From Lysobacteraceae bacterium (GTDB lineage Bacteria; Pseudomonadota; Gammaproteobacteria; Xanthomonadales; Xanthomonadaceae), in NCBI GenBank assembly GCA_003505795.1, contig DNXT01000126.1:1-6217 (forward strand): 6,217 nt of DNA. Direction: 5' to 3'. This document shows, in pieces, positions 1-6,043 of this stretch. The position numbers were made by a program, and so were the translations under genes. Within the stretch, counting starts at the first letter, position 1, and every line of letters begins with the position of its first letter. A model generated the notes under the pieces. That model saw only the letters and a list, made by a program, of their open reading frames with translations, had not been told where the DNA came from and did no database searches.

Positions 1-70
1 CCTTTATCGGCTGCATCGCCCTGCGCGGCGGCGCGCCAAGCAGCAAGGTTTCTCCATTCCCCTGCGGCGC

Positions 71-91
71 GGACTGAAGTCCCTCTCACAG
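71..91 (-). repeat. REP-like palindrome, type A
   Basis: The + strand reads GGACTGAAGTCC (71-82) followed by CTCTCACAG. Read on the minus strand this is a GTGAGAG head followed by GGACTTCAGTCC, the arrangement of REP elements: a short conserved head and a small imperfect hairpin. The head is slightly degenerate compared with GTGGGAG at 4104-4110 read in reverse. Confidence 0.75.
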
Positions 92-132
92 GATTCAGCC
101 TCTCCAGAAGGCATCCTCGGGAAAGCTCCATC

Positions 133-152
133 GCGACTGAAGTCGCTCCTAC
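133..152 (-). repeat. REP-like palindrome, type B (GTAG head)
   Basis: The minus strand reads GTAGGAGC and then the palindrome GCGACTTCAGTCGC (133-146 on the + strand). The stem is 5-6 bp with a 2-4 nt loop. GTAG-headed REPs of this shape are widespread in Pseudomonas, Stenotrophomonas and Xanthomonas and are mobilised by RAYT transposases (family knowledge). No RAYT gene is in this window. Confidence 0.85.
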
Positions 153-258
153 GGGAGGCAACAGCCCTCATCGGAGGCATCGCCCCGCGCGGCGACGCGG
201 CATGCATCAAGGCTTGTCCTTTCCCATGCGGCGCGACTCGTCGATCTCGCGGCGGCGC

Positions 259-277
259 GGACTGAAGTCCTTCCCAC
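259..277 (-). repeat. REP-like palindrome, type A
   Basis: The + strand palindrome GGACTGAAGTCC (259-270) is followed by TTCCCAC, so the minus strand reads GTGGGAA and then the hairpin. It is equivalent to the element at 71-91 in the preceding unit, with the GTGG head intact. Confidence 0.8.
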
Positions 278-318
278 GGGACGACCCTCTCCGGATATGA
301 CCTCGGTAAAGTCCCGTC

Positions 319-340
319 GCGACTGAAGTCGCTCCTACAA
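319..340 (-). repeat. REP-like palindrome, type B, downstream of the DUF6630-like gene
   Basis: GCGACTGAAGTCGC at 319-332 is followed by TCCTACAA, the same 20-base core as 133-152. It lies about 35 bp past the stop codon of the minus-strand gene ending at 368. REPs commonly sit in such 3' positions, where they can form an RNA hairpin that protects or ends the transcript. That role is inferred: the hairpin is not followed by a T run. Confidence 0.85.
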
Positions 341-367
341 CGCGGCAGCAAGAGGCAAGGAGCCAGC

Positions 368-910
368 CTAGAACGGATCGTTGCCCGGGCGCACTTCCAC
401 CCCGAGCAGCGAGGTCAGCGCCAGCATCGCCTCGTCGTCGCGGCTGAGCGCGATCCAGCCGGCATACGCATCGCCGCCGGTGTTCCAGTTCCACACCGAG
501 TAGCCATGCTCGCGCAGCCGGTCGTAGGCGGTGGACATCAGTCCGGGCACGTCGGCCGCGCCGGCGAAGTCCTCGTCGTCCAGGTCGCCGCCCCAGTCGA
601 TGCGCAGGTTCCAGCGCGCGGCCAGCTCGTCCAGCGCCGCGACCAACGAATCGGCGTCCTTCCAGTCGACGAAGAACCCGGACTGCCAGTCGATCGCGTC
701 CTTCAGCGCCCACAGCCAGCGGTCGTCGCCGCTGTCGCCCTCCTCGCCGGCCATCGCCTCGCGCCAGGCGTCGAACTGGCGCAGCGCGGTTTCCTCGTCG
801 CCGGGATTGATCAGCACCAGCAGGTTCCAGACCCGCGCCGGATGGTCGTCCTCGCCGAAATCGGACGGCAGTTCCTCGAAATCTTCGTAATCGGCGCTGT
901 TGTCGGGCAT
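368..910 (-). CDS. DUF6630-like acidic hypothetical protein
   Basis: A 180-aa protein of unknown function. It is strongly acidic (DYEDFEELPSDFGEDD at residues 7-22; DLDDEDF at 109-115) and rich in tryptophan, with W at 28, 49, 65, 67, 75, 83, 100, 106, 140, 142 and 152. I see no signal peptide or membrane segment, so it is probably cytoplasmic. The C-terminal half, with YSVWNWNTGGDAYAGWIAL at 137-155, resembles DUF6630 proteins of Xanthomonadaceae as I recall them; that family call comes from memory. The ATG at 910 has GCGGAA about 7 nt upstream as a ribosome site. Codon use matches the neighbours and the stop is TAG. It stands alone, divergent from the DUF3297 gene. No catalytic motif is visible, so no function is proposed. 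Confidence 0.85.
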   Translation of the reverse strand: MPDNSADYEDFEELPSDFGEDDHPARVWNLLVLINPGDEETALRQFDAWREAMAGEEGDSGDDRWLWALKDAIDWQSGFFVDWKDADSLVAALDELAARWNLRIDWGGDLDDEDFAGAADVPGLMSTAYDRLREHGYSVWNWNTGGDAYAGWIALSRDDEAMLALTSLLGVEVRPGNDPF

Positions 911-962
911 GGCGCGGTTCCGCGGGAGAGGAAAACTGCGGGAATTCTGACCTGCGCGGGCG

Positions 963-998
963 CGCGGCGGAAGCCACCGCTTCGGCTGGCCCGCCGCG
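963..998. other. Nested inverted repeat in a divergent intergenic region
   Basis: CGCGGCGG (963-970) pairs perfectly with CCGCCGCG (991-998). Inside, AGCC (972-975) can pair with GGCT (984-987), giving a bulged stem-loop. It lies between two divergent genes and just upstream of a possible -10 for the plus-strand gene, so an operator is conceivable. Chance pairing is easy in sequence this rich in G and C. Confidence 0.35.
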
Positions 999-1004
999 GC
1001 GGTT

Positions 1005-1010
1005 TATCCT
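1005..1010 (+). promoter_or_regulatory. Possible -10 box for the DUF3297 / SdiA-regulated pair
   Basis: TATCCT sits in a short AT-richer spot (GGTTTATCCTG) and matches four of six bases of TATAAT. The region 18 bp upstream (TTCGGC, 981-986) is a poor -35. Transcription would begin near 1017, giving a leader of about 40 nt to the ATG at 1058. Confidence 0.3.
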
Positions 1011-1057
1011 GTTGCGCTGGAAGACGGCCATTCCGGCCCTCACGTGCACGCGATCCC

Positions 1058-1300
1058 ATGAGCGAGACCCCTCCCGACCACCTGGCGGTCAACCCGCAGA
1101 GCCCCTTCCACGATGCCGACGTGCTGGCCCGCGGCGTCGGGGTGCGCTTCAACGGCGTCGAGCGCGACGACGTGGAGGAATATTCGGTCAGCGAAGGCTG
1201 GATCCGGGTGCAGGCCGGCAAGGCCCGCGATCGCCGCGGCAACCCGATGACGCTGAAGATCCGCGGCACCGTCGAGCCGTACTTCCTGATCGCCAAGTAA
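1058..1300 (+). CDS. DUF3297 family protein
   Basis: An 80-aa protein that matches the small DUF3297 family over its full length. The opening SETPPDHLAVNPQSPFHDADVL (residues 2-23), the GVGVRFNGVERDDVEEYSVSEGW core (26-48) and the RRGNPMTLKIRGTVEPYF ending (59-76) follow the family pattern. The function is unknown; it is soluble with no targeting signal. The ATG at 1058 is chosen because it gives the standard family N-terminus; longer in-frame extensions have no family resemblance and run into the divergent gap. No clear Shine-Dalgarno precedes it, so translation may be leaderless-like or weak. It is followed after 14 bp by the SdiA-regulated-type gene on the same strand, probably co-transcribed. 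Confidence 0.93.
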   Translation: MSETPPDHLAVNPQSPFHDADVLARGVGVRFNGVERDDVEEYSVSEGWIRVQAGKARDRRGNPMTLKIRGTVEPYFLIAK

Positions 1301-1314
1301 GCCGCGGAACCCCG

Positions 1315-2232
1315 TTGAAGCGCCTGCATCGCTGGATGATCGCGGTGGCCGTCATGGCCGCCGCGCTGGCCGTGGCCTACCCGCTGGTGCGGTTCTTCCA
1401 CGTGGAGAACCGCGCGCTGCGCTGGGCGCGCGACTGGCGGCCGGACGCGCGCTGGAACCAGCCGCGCTGGCGCGGCGCCAGCCTGTGGCTGCCCGGCTAC
1501 CGCTTCGACATCGAGGGCCGGCGCATCGCCGGGGTCGAGGACAACCTGTCCGGGCTCGCCTTCGACGCGCACCGGCGGCAGCTGCTGGCCGCGGTCAACC
1601 GGCCCGCGGAAGTGCTGGTGCTCGACCTGGACGGCAACGTCCTGCGCCGCCACCGCGTGCACGGCGCCTCCGACGTCGAAGCGATCGCCTGGCTCGGCGG
1701 CGACCGGATCGCGCTGCTGCAGGAGGGGCGCCGCTCGGTGATCGTCGCCACCCTGCCGGCACGCGACGGCGCGCGCATCGAGGTCGGCGAGGCCCGCCTG
1801 ATCCCGCTGCACATGGACGCTGCCGGCAACGACGGTCCCGAAGGCATGGGCTACGACCTGGCCGGCGACATCCTCTACATCGGCAAGGAACGCGCGCCCA
1901 CCGGCCTGTACGCGCTGCACGGGGTGATGTCCGCCGCCGAGGTCAGCCAGACCGACCTCAGCCCGTGGCTGCGCGCGCTGCCGTTCGCCACCGACCTGTC
2001 CAGCGTCGAGTTCGATCCGGTGCACCGCCACCTGCTGCTGCTCAGCGACGAGTCGCAGCTGCTGGCGGAACTGAGCGCCGACGGCCAGCCGGTCAGCTGG
2101 TGCGCGCTGCCCACCGGCGACTGGGCGTTGCCGGCGCCGCAGCCCGAGGGCGTGGCGCTGGACGACCGCGGCACCCTGTACGTGGTCAGCGAGCCGAACC
2201 TGTTCTACCGGCTGCGCGCGAGTGCGCCCTGA
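1315..2232 (+). CDS. SdiA-regulated / YjiK-type beta-propeller protein, membrane-anchored
   Basis: A 305-aa protein starting with TTG. Residues 1-7 are basic (MKRLHRW) and 8-25 form one hydrophobic segment without an evident cleavage site, so it is probably an inner-membrane-anchored periplasmic protein. The rest repeats a blade-like motif five times: NLSGLAFD (77-84), DVEAIAWL (120-127), GPEGMGYD (174-181), DLSSVEFD (227-234) and QPEGVALD (276-283), each followed by a short strand pair such as GDILYIGKE or GTLYVVSEP. This is the pattern of the SdiA-regulated domain (E. coli YjiK). The biochemical role is unproven. The TTG at 1315 follows GCGGAA with suitable spacing and supplies the positive N-region; ATG at 1336 is an alternative that loses it. 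It shares a promoter, probably, with the DUF3297 gene and converges on the ABC permease gene. Confidence 0.88.
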   Translation: MKRLHRWMIAVAVMAAALAVAYPLVRFFHVENRALRWARDWRPDARWNQPRWRGASLWLPGYRFDIEGRRIAGVEDNLSGLAFDAHRRQLLAAVNRPAEVLVLDLDGNVLRRHRVHGASDVEAIAWLGGDRIALLQEGRRSVIVATLPARDGARIEVGEARLIPLHMDAAGNDGPEGMGYDLAGDILYIGKERAPTGLYALHGVMSAAEVSQTDLSPWLRALPFATDLSSVEFDPVHRHLLLLSDESQLLAELSADGQPVSWCALPTGDWALPAPQPEGVALDDRGTLYVVSEPNLFYRLRASAP

Positions 2233-2255
2233 CCGGCTTCAGGACTTGAGCCGGT
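2232..2255. terminator. Possible bidirectional terminator hairpin between convergent genes
   Basis: ACCGGCT (2232-2238) pairs perfectly with AGCCGGT (2249-2255) around a 10-nt loop. The hairpin starts at the last base of the plus-strand TGA and contains the minus-strand stop (2239-2241), so it serves the 3' ends of both transcripts. There is no T run on either side, so it is not a textbook intrinsic terminator. Confidence 0.45.
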
Positions 2256-2996
2256 AGCCGCTGCGGAAGATCGCCCGCACCACGCCCAGGCACAGCAGCA
2301 GCAACGCCAGGGTCATGCCGGTGCTGACCGCGATGTGCACGTCGGCCTTGCCGTAGAAGCTCCAGCGGAAGCCGCTGACCAGGTACACCACCGGGTTGAA
2401 CAGGGTGATCTTCTGCCACACCGGCGGCAGCATGCCGATCGAGTAGAAGCTGCCGCCGAGGAAGGTCAGCGGCGTCACCACCATCAGCGGGATCACCTGC
2501 AGCTTCTCGAAGCCGTCGGCCCAGACGCCGACGATGAAGCCGAACAGGCTGAAGGTCAGCGCGGTCAGCACCAGGAAGCCGAACATCCACAGCGGATGGG
2601 CGATCTCGTAGGACACGAACAGGCGCGCGGTGAGCAGGATCAGCAGGCCCAGCATCACCGACTTGGTGGCCGCCGCGCCGACGTAGCCGACCACGATCTC
2701 CAGCCACGACACCGGCGCCGACAGCACCTCGTAGATCGTGCCCGACCAGCGCGGCATGTAGATGCCGAACGAGGCGTTGGAAATGCTCTCGTTGAGCAGC
2801 GACAGCATGATCAGGCCGGGAATGATGAAGGCGCCGTAGCTGACCCCGTCGACCACGCCCATGCGCGAGCCGATCGCCGCGCCGAACACCACGAAGTACA
2901 GCGAGGTCGACAGCACCGGCGAGGCGATCGACTGCGTCAGGGTGCGGAAGGTACGCGCCATCTCGAAGCGGTAGATGGCGCGGATCGCGTGCAGGT

Positions 2997-3000
<4 letters not shown>
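2239..3000 (-). CDS. yadH: ABC-2 type transporter permease, YadH-like
   Basis: A 253-aa inner-membrane permease of the ABC-2 family, the export channel partner of the ATPase encoded just upstream. It has about six hydrophobic segments (roughly residues 24-42, 55-75, 101-124, 138-160, 168-190 and 224-246). Landmarks shared with E. coli YadH are FIIPGLIMLS (58-67), EVLSAPVS (91-98), the PLTFLGGSFYSIGMLPPVWQ block (177-196) and NPVVYLVSGFRW (202-213). The length is normal (E. coli YadH is about 256 aa). Its ATG overlaps the ATPase stop as ATGA (2997-3000), so the two are translationally coupled. The substrate cannot be told from sequence: this subfamily includes drug, polysaccharide and unknown exporters. 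The symbol is by homology and not a tested function. Confidence 0.93.
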
Positions 3001-3956
<956 letters not shown>

Positions 3957-3988
3957 CCCGATTCGACGGCGCCCGTGCGCCGGCGGCA

Positions 3989-4017
3989 AGGGTAGAGCCC
4001 CACGGCGCCGGAATGAA
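3989..4017 (-). promoter_or_regulatory. Possible promoter of the ABC exporter operon
   Basis: On the minus strand TTCATT (4012-4017) and TACCCT (3989-3994) are 17 bp apart. Both are weak matches to sigma-70 boxes, but the spacing is right and the start would fall about 25 nt before the ATPase gene. It lies between the gene and the REP cluster, which suggests the ABC operon has its own promoter instead of relying on the antiporter transcript. Confidence 0.3.
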
Positions 4018-4042
4018 GCCCCAAAGAGAATTCAGCGAAGCG

Positions 4043-4063
4043 TTGTGGGAGGGGCTTCGGTCC
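4043..4063 (+). repeat. REP-like element, type A, inverted orientation
   Basis: The + strand reads TTGTGGGAGGGGCTTCGGTCC, head first, with two transitions from the type-A core. It is the only REP in the window oriented this way and pairs with the copy at 4090-4110. Confidence 0.75.
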
Positions 4064-4089
4064 GAGGGCTTCACTGGCACGGCCTGTCG

Positions 4090-4110
4090 GGACTGAAGTC
4101 CCTCCCACAA
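4090..4110 (-). repeat. REP-like element, type A
   Basis: GGGACTGAAGTCCC (4089-4102) is the best palindrome of the type-A set: a 6-bp stem around GA, or 5 bp with a TGAA loop. CTCCCACAA follows, so the minus strand carries a GTGGGAG head. With 4043-4063 it makes a head-out inverted pair separated by 26 nt, comparable to the paired REPs called BIMEs in enterobacteria and REPINs in pseudomonads. Confidence 0.82.
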
Positions 4111-4215
4111 GAAGCAACGGCCGCCAGCGTCAGCATCTCCTGGCGCGGCGACGCGGCATACGCTCCGGCTCGTCGGTTCCACCGCGACGCGCGCGGAAGT
4201 CCCCTTCCGCAGGAT
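4106..4215. repeat. Composite intergenic repeat, decayed third copy
   Basis: After the REP at 4090-4110 the sequence follows the composite unit seen at 150-280: AGCAACGGCC..GTCAGCATCTCC matches GGCAACAGCC..GAGGCATCGCC. Next come the exact 17-base word at 4143-4159, a pyrimidine-containing stretch, and GCGCGGAAGTCCCCTTCCGCAGG in the place of a type-A REP. The similarity is by eye; it shows that the family extends beyond the palindromes. Confidence 0.6.
4193..4210 (-). terminator. Hairpin just downstream of the antiporter gene
   Basis: GCGGAAG (4193-4199) and CTTCCGC (4204-4210) form a perfect 7-bp stem with a 4-nt loop, beginning 11 nt after the antiporter stop codon in the direction of transcription. 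It occupies the position of a degenerate REP. No T run follows, so it may act in 3'-end processing or Rho-assisted ending rather than as a classical terminator. Confidence 0.45.
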
Positions 4216-4221
4216 CCGGCC

Positions 4222-5859
4222 CTAACTGCGCTGCCGCGATTCGATCAGGTCCAGGTTGCGCACCAGCCGCCGCGACAGCTCGTCGGAGATCTGCCCCTTG
4301 CGCGCCAGCTTGAACAGCTCGTTGCGCTCGGCGCGCAGGCCGGCGCTGCGCAGTTCGCGCAGCGCGTTCTCGAACGCGCGCGCCTCTTCCGGATCGGTCT
4401 CGGCGGCATCGCCGCTGCTGAGCTTGCGCTGGTACAGCGCGCTGACGCGCGAGGCCGCGGCGTTGTAGCGTTCGGCCAGCGCGCTGTCCTCCACGCGCTT
4501 CTGGCGCAGCTTCTCGACCGCCTCCAGCGCGGCCTTGGCCGAGGCGATGCGCGCCAGGTCCTCCTCCTGCTCCGCGCTGGACTCCTCCGGCAGCTCCAGG
4601 CCCTTCAGCAGCCGCGGCAGCGCGATCGCGGCCACCAGCAGCGACACCAGGATCACCGAGGTGGCCAGGAAGATCGTCAGCATGCGCGCCGGGAACGGCG
4701 TGCCGTCGTGCATCAGCAGCGGCAGGGTCAGCACGCCGGCCAGGGTGATCGCGCCGCGCACCCCGGCCAGCGAGGTCGCCACGATCACCCGCCACGACGG
4801 GCTGACGCGCTGCTCGCCGCGGCGCTGCGCCTTGAGGATGTTCCAGCGCAGCGACAGCCATACCCAGACGAAGCGCAGGATCGCCAGCGACGCGCTGATC
4901 GCCAGCACGTACACCGCCAGCCACCACGGATTGAGGTGGCCGGCCTCCTGCACGCTGCGCACCGCGCCGTCGAGGATGCCCGGCAGCTGTTCGCCCAGCA
5001 GCACGAAGATGATGCCGTTGAAGGTGAACTGCACCGTGTCCCACACCGCCGAGCGCTGGATCCGCATGCTGCCGGGCGCGTTGCCGCGTAGCTCGACGTA
5101 GCTCATGGTGATGCCGGCGGCGACCGCGGCCAGGATGCCCGAGGCGTTCAGGGCCTCGGCCAGGATGTAGGCGGCGAACGGGATGACCAGGTTGATCAGG
5201 ATCGCCGCGCCCGGCTCCTCGCCGAAATGGCGCCAGATCCAGCCCTGGACCCAGCTCATCGCATAGGTGGTGGCGACGCCGGCGGCCAGGCCGGCCAGCG
5301 CCACCCACACGAAGGTCAGCGACGCCGACGCCAGCGAGAACGAGCCGGTCAGCGCCGCCGCCACCGCGAACTGGAAGCAGACCAGCCCGGAAGCGTCGTT
5401 GAGCAGCGATTCGCCTTCCAGGATGTGCATCAGCCGCTTCGGGATCGGCACCCTGGAGGTGATCGAGGACACCGCCACCGGGTCGGTCGGCGAGATGATC
5501 GCGGCCAGCGCGAACGCCACCGCCAGCGGCATCGCCGGGATCAGCCAGTGGATGAAGAAGCCGGCGCCGAGCACGGTGAACACCACCAGCCCCAGCGCCA
5601 GCTCGAGGATCGCGCCCTTGTCGCGGAACAGGCCCTGCTTGGGGATGCGCCAGCCGTCCAGGAACAGCAGCGGCGGCAGGAACAGCAGGAAGAACAGCTC
5701 CGGTTCCAGTTCCTGGCCCTTGTCGAACACCCCGGAGATCACCGCGCCGAGCGCGATCTGCACCAGCGGCAGGGGCAGCGAGAAGGGCAGGATGCGGATG
5801 AGGTAGCCACTAGCGGCCACCGCCAGCAACATCGCCAGGACAACGTCGATCGAATGCAT
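4222..5859 (-). CDS. Na+/H+ antiporter, CPA1 family (YjcE-like)
   Basis: A 545-aa inner-membrane cation/proton antiporter that extrudes Na+ (or another monovalent cation) in exchange for H+, serving pH and salt homeostasis. About 12-13 hydrophobic segments span residues 5-415. Family landmarks are LFFLLFLPPLLFLDG (55-69), the unwound-helix motif SPTDPVAV (123-130), EGESLLNDASGLV (148-160) with the ion-site pair N154-D155, the membrane arginine in ILRFVWVW (327-334) and GVRGAITLAG (366-375). An N-D pair instead of D-D is typical of electroneutral CPA1 members. Residues 421-545 are a charged, probably helical cytosolic tail ending in the ERNELFKLARKGQISDE-type block usual for the bacterial CPA1 group. 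The length matches E. coli YjcE (about 549). The ATG at 5859 has GGAA 8 nt upstream. It is transcribed alone. Confidence 0.95.
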   Translation of the reverse strand: MHSIDVVLAMLLAVAASGYLIRILPFSLPLPLVQIALGAVISGVFDKGQELEPELFFLLFLPPLLFLDGWRIPKQGLFRDKGAILELALGLVVFTVLGAGFFIHWLIPAMPLAVAFALAAIISPTDPVAVSSITSRVPIPKRLMHILEGESLLNDASGLVCFQFAVAAALTGSFSLASASLTFVWVALAGLAAGVATTYAMSWVQGWIWRHFGEEPGAAILINLVIPFAAYILAEALNASGILAAVAAGITMSYVELRGNAPGSMRIQRSAVWDTVQFTFNGIIFVLLGEQLPGILDGAVRSVQEAGHLNPWWLAVYVLAISASLAILRFVWVWLSLRWNILKAQRRGEQRVSPSWRVIVATSLAGVRGAITLAGVLTLPLLMHDGTPFPARMLTIFLATSVILVSLLVAAIALPRLLKGLELPEESSAEQEEDLARIASAKAALEAVEKLRQKRVEDSALAERYNAAASRVSALYQRKLSSGDAAETDPEEARAFENALRELRSAGLRAERNELFKLARKGQISDELSRRLVRNLDLIESRQRS

Positions 5860-5948
5860 GCCAGTTCCATGGAAGGGAGCGCGTGGCGCGAGCGCCTGCC
5901 GCGCCGGGTGATGCCGGGCCGCGGCGTCGTCTGGCCCTCACGAAGTTG

Positions 5949-5978
5949 AACATACCCGGTCGCAATCGTTGATGAAAA
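5949..5978 (-). promoter_or_regulatory. Possible promoter of the antiporter gene
   Basis: The minus strand has TTTTCA (5973-5978) and TATGTT (5949-5954) separated by 18 bp, each matching four of six consensus bases, in the most AT-rich patch of the divergent region. The leader would be about 80 nt and includes a GGCGC-GA-GCGCC hairpin (5885-5896). This is a weak pattern-based call. Confidence 0.3.
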
Positions 5979-6007
5979 CCCGCCGTGGCCGGGGACCGCG
6001 CAGCCGC

Positions 6008-6013
6008 TACACT
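6008..6013 (+). promoter_or_regulatory. Possible -10 box for the YCII-related gene
   Basis: TACACT within CGCTACACTG matches four of six bases of TATAAT and would start transcription about 25 nt before the ATG at 6044. No good -35 is found 16-18 bp upstream (GTGGCC area), so an activator or another sigma factor is possible. Confidence 0.35.
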
Positions 6014-6030
6014 GCCGGGCCTGTCCCATC

Positions 6031-6039
6031 GGAGGGAGG
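6031..6039 (+). promoter_or_regulatory. Strong Shine-Dalgarno of the YCII-related gene
   Basis: GGAGGGAGG ends 4 nt before the ATG at 6044, and its first GGAGG lies 8 nt before it. It is by far the best ribosome site in the window; the other starts have only GGAA-like sites or none. It fixes the start codon and suggests efficient translation. Confidence 0.85.
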
Positions 6040-6043
6040 CACC

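Larger units (their letters stand above)
1..158. repeat. Composite intergenic repeat, copy 1
   Basis: This is the first of two adjacent diverged copies. Aligned blocks are an ATCGG..GCATCGCC opening, a GCGCGGCG block, a pyrimidine-rich TCTCCATTCCC stretch, a type-A REP palindrome at 71-82 and a type-B REP palindrome at 133-146. The matching blocks in copy 2 begin at 165, giving an offset of 164 at the left end and 186-188 across the REPs; the difference is about 24 extra bases in copy 2. No gene is credible here. Open frames crossing it only repeat REP-derived words such as RSDFSRDG. What is seen is sequence similarity; tandem duplication as the origin is inference. Confidence 0.75.
165..345. 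repeat. Composite intergenic repeat, copy 2
   Basis: This is the second copy of the unit, with the same block order as copy 1 and the same A-then-B order of REP palindromes (259-270 and 319-332). It carries about 24 bases absent from copy 1, around 235-258, where a GGCGCG(G)ACT word occurs twice; this suggests a small internal duplication or a partial extra REP. A 17-base word at 187-203, GCGCGGCGACGCGGCAT, recurs exactly at 4143-4159, linking this copy to the cluster downstream of the antiporter gene. The stretch 346-367 up to the stop codon of the next gene shows nothing recognisable. Confidence 0.75.

Noticed and set aside
1..345. CRISPR array, suggested by four similar repeats
   Set aside because: There are only four repeats of two kinds, spacings alternate irregularly (about 62, 126 and 60 bp), the regions between them are themselves related, and no cas gene is present.
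4..351. Open frame of 115 codons on the minus strand across the repeat array
   Set aside because: It translates REP repeats (RSDFSRDG appears twice, and WEGLQS) and resembles no protein family. Such frames are common annotation artefacts in REP-rich genomes.
811..2031. Long minus-strand frame opposite the DUF3297 and SdiA-regulated-type genes
   Set aside because: It is an antisense shadow produced by high GC; the plus-strand frames have clear family motifs.
4130..5308. 392-codon minus-strand frame inside the antiporter gene
   Set aside because: It is Arg/Gly/Ala-rich out-of-frame translation of the antiporter gene, with no motif of its own.
5860..6043. Riboswitch or pH-responsive leader before the antiporter gene
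   Set aside because: Only one 5-bp hairpin (5885-5896) is visible. No conserved riboswitch core could be recognised.
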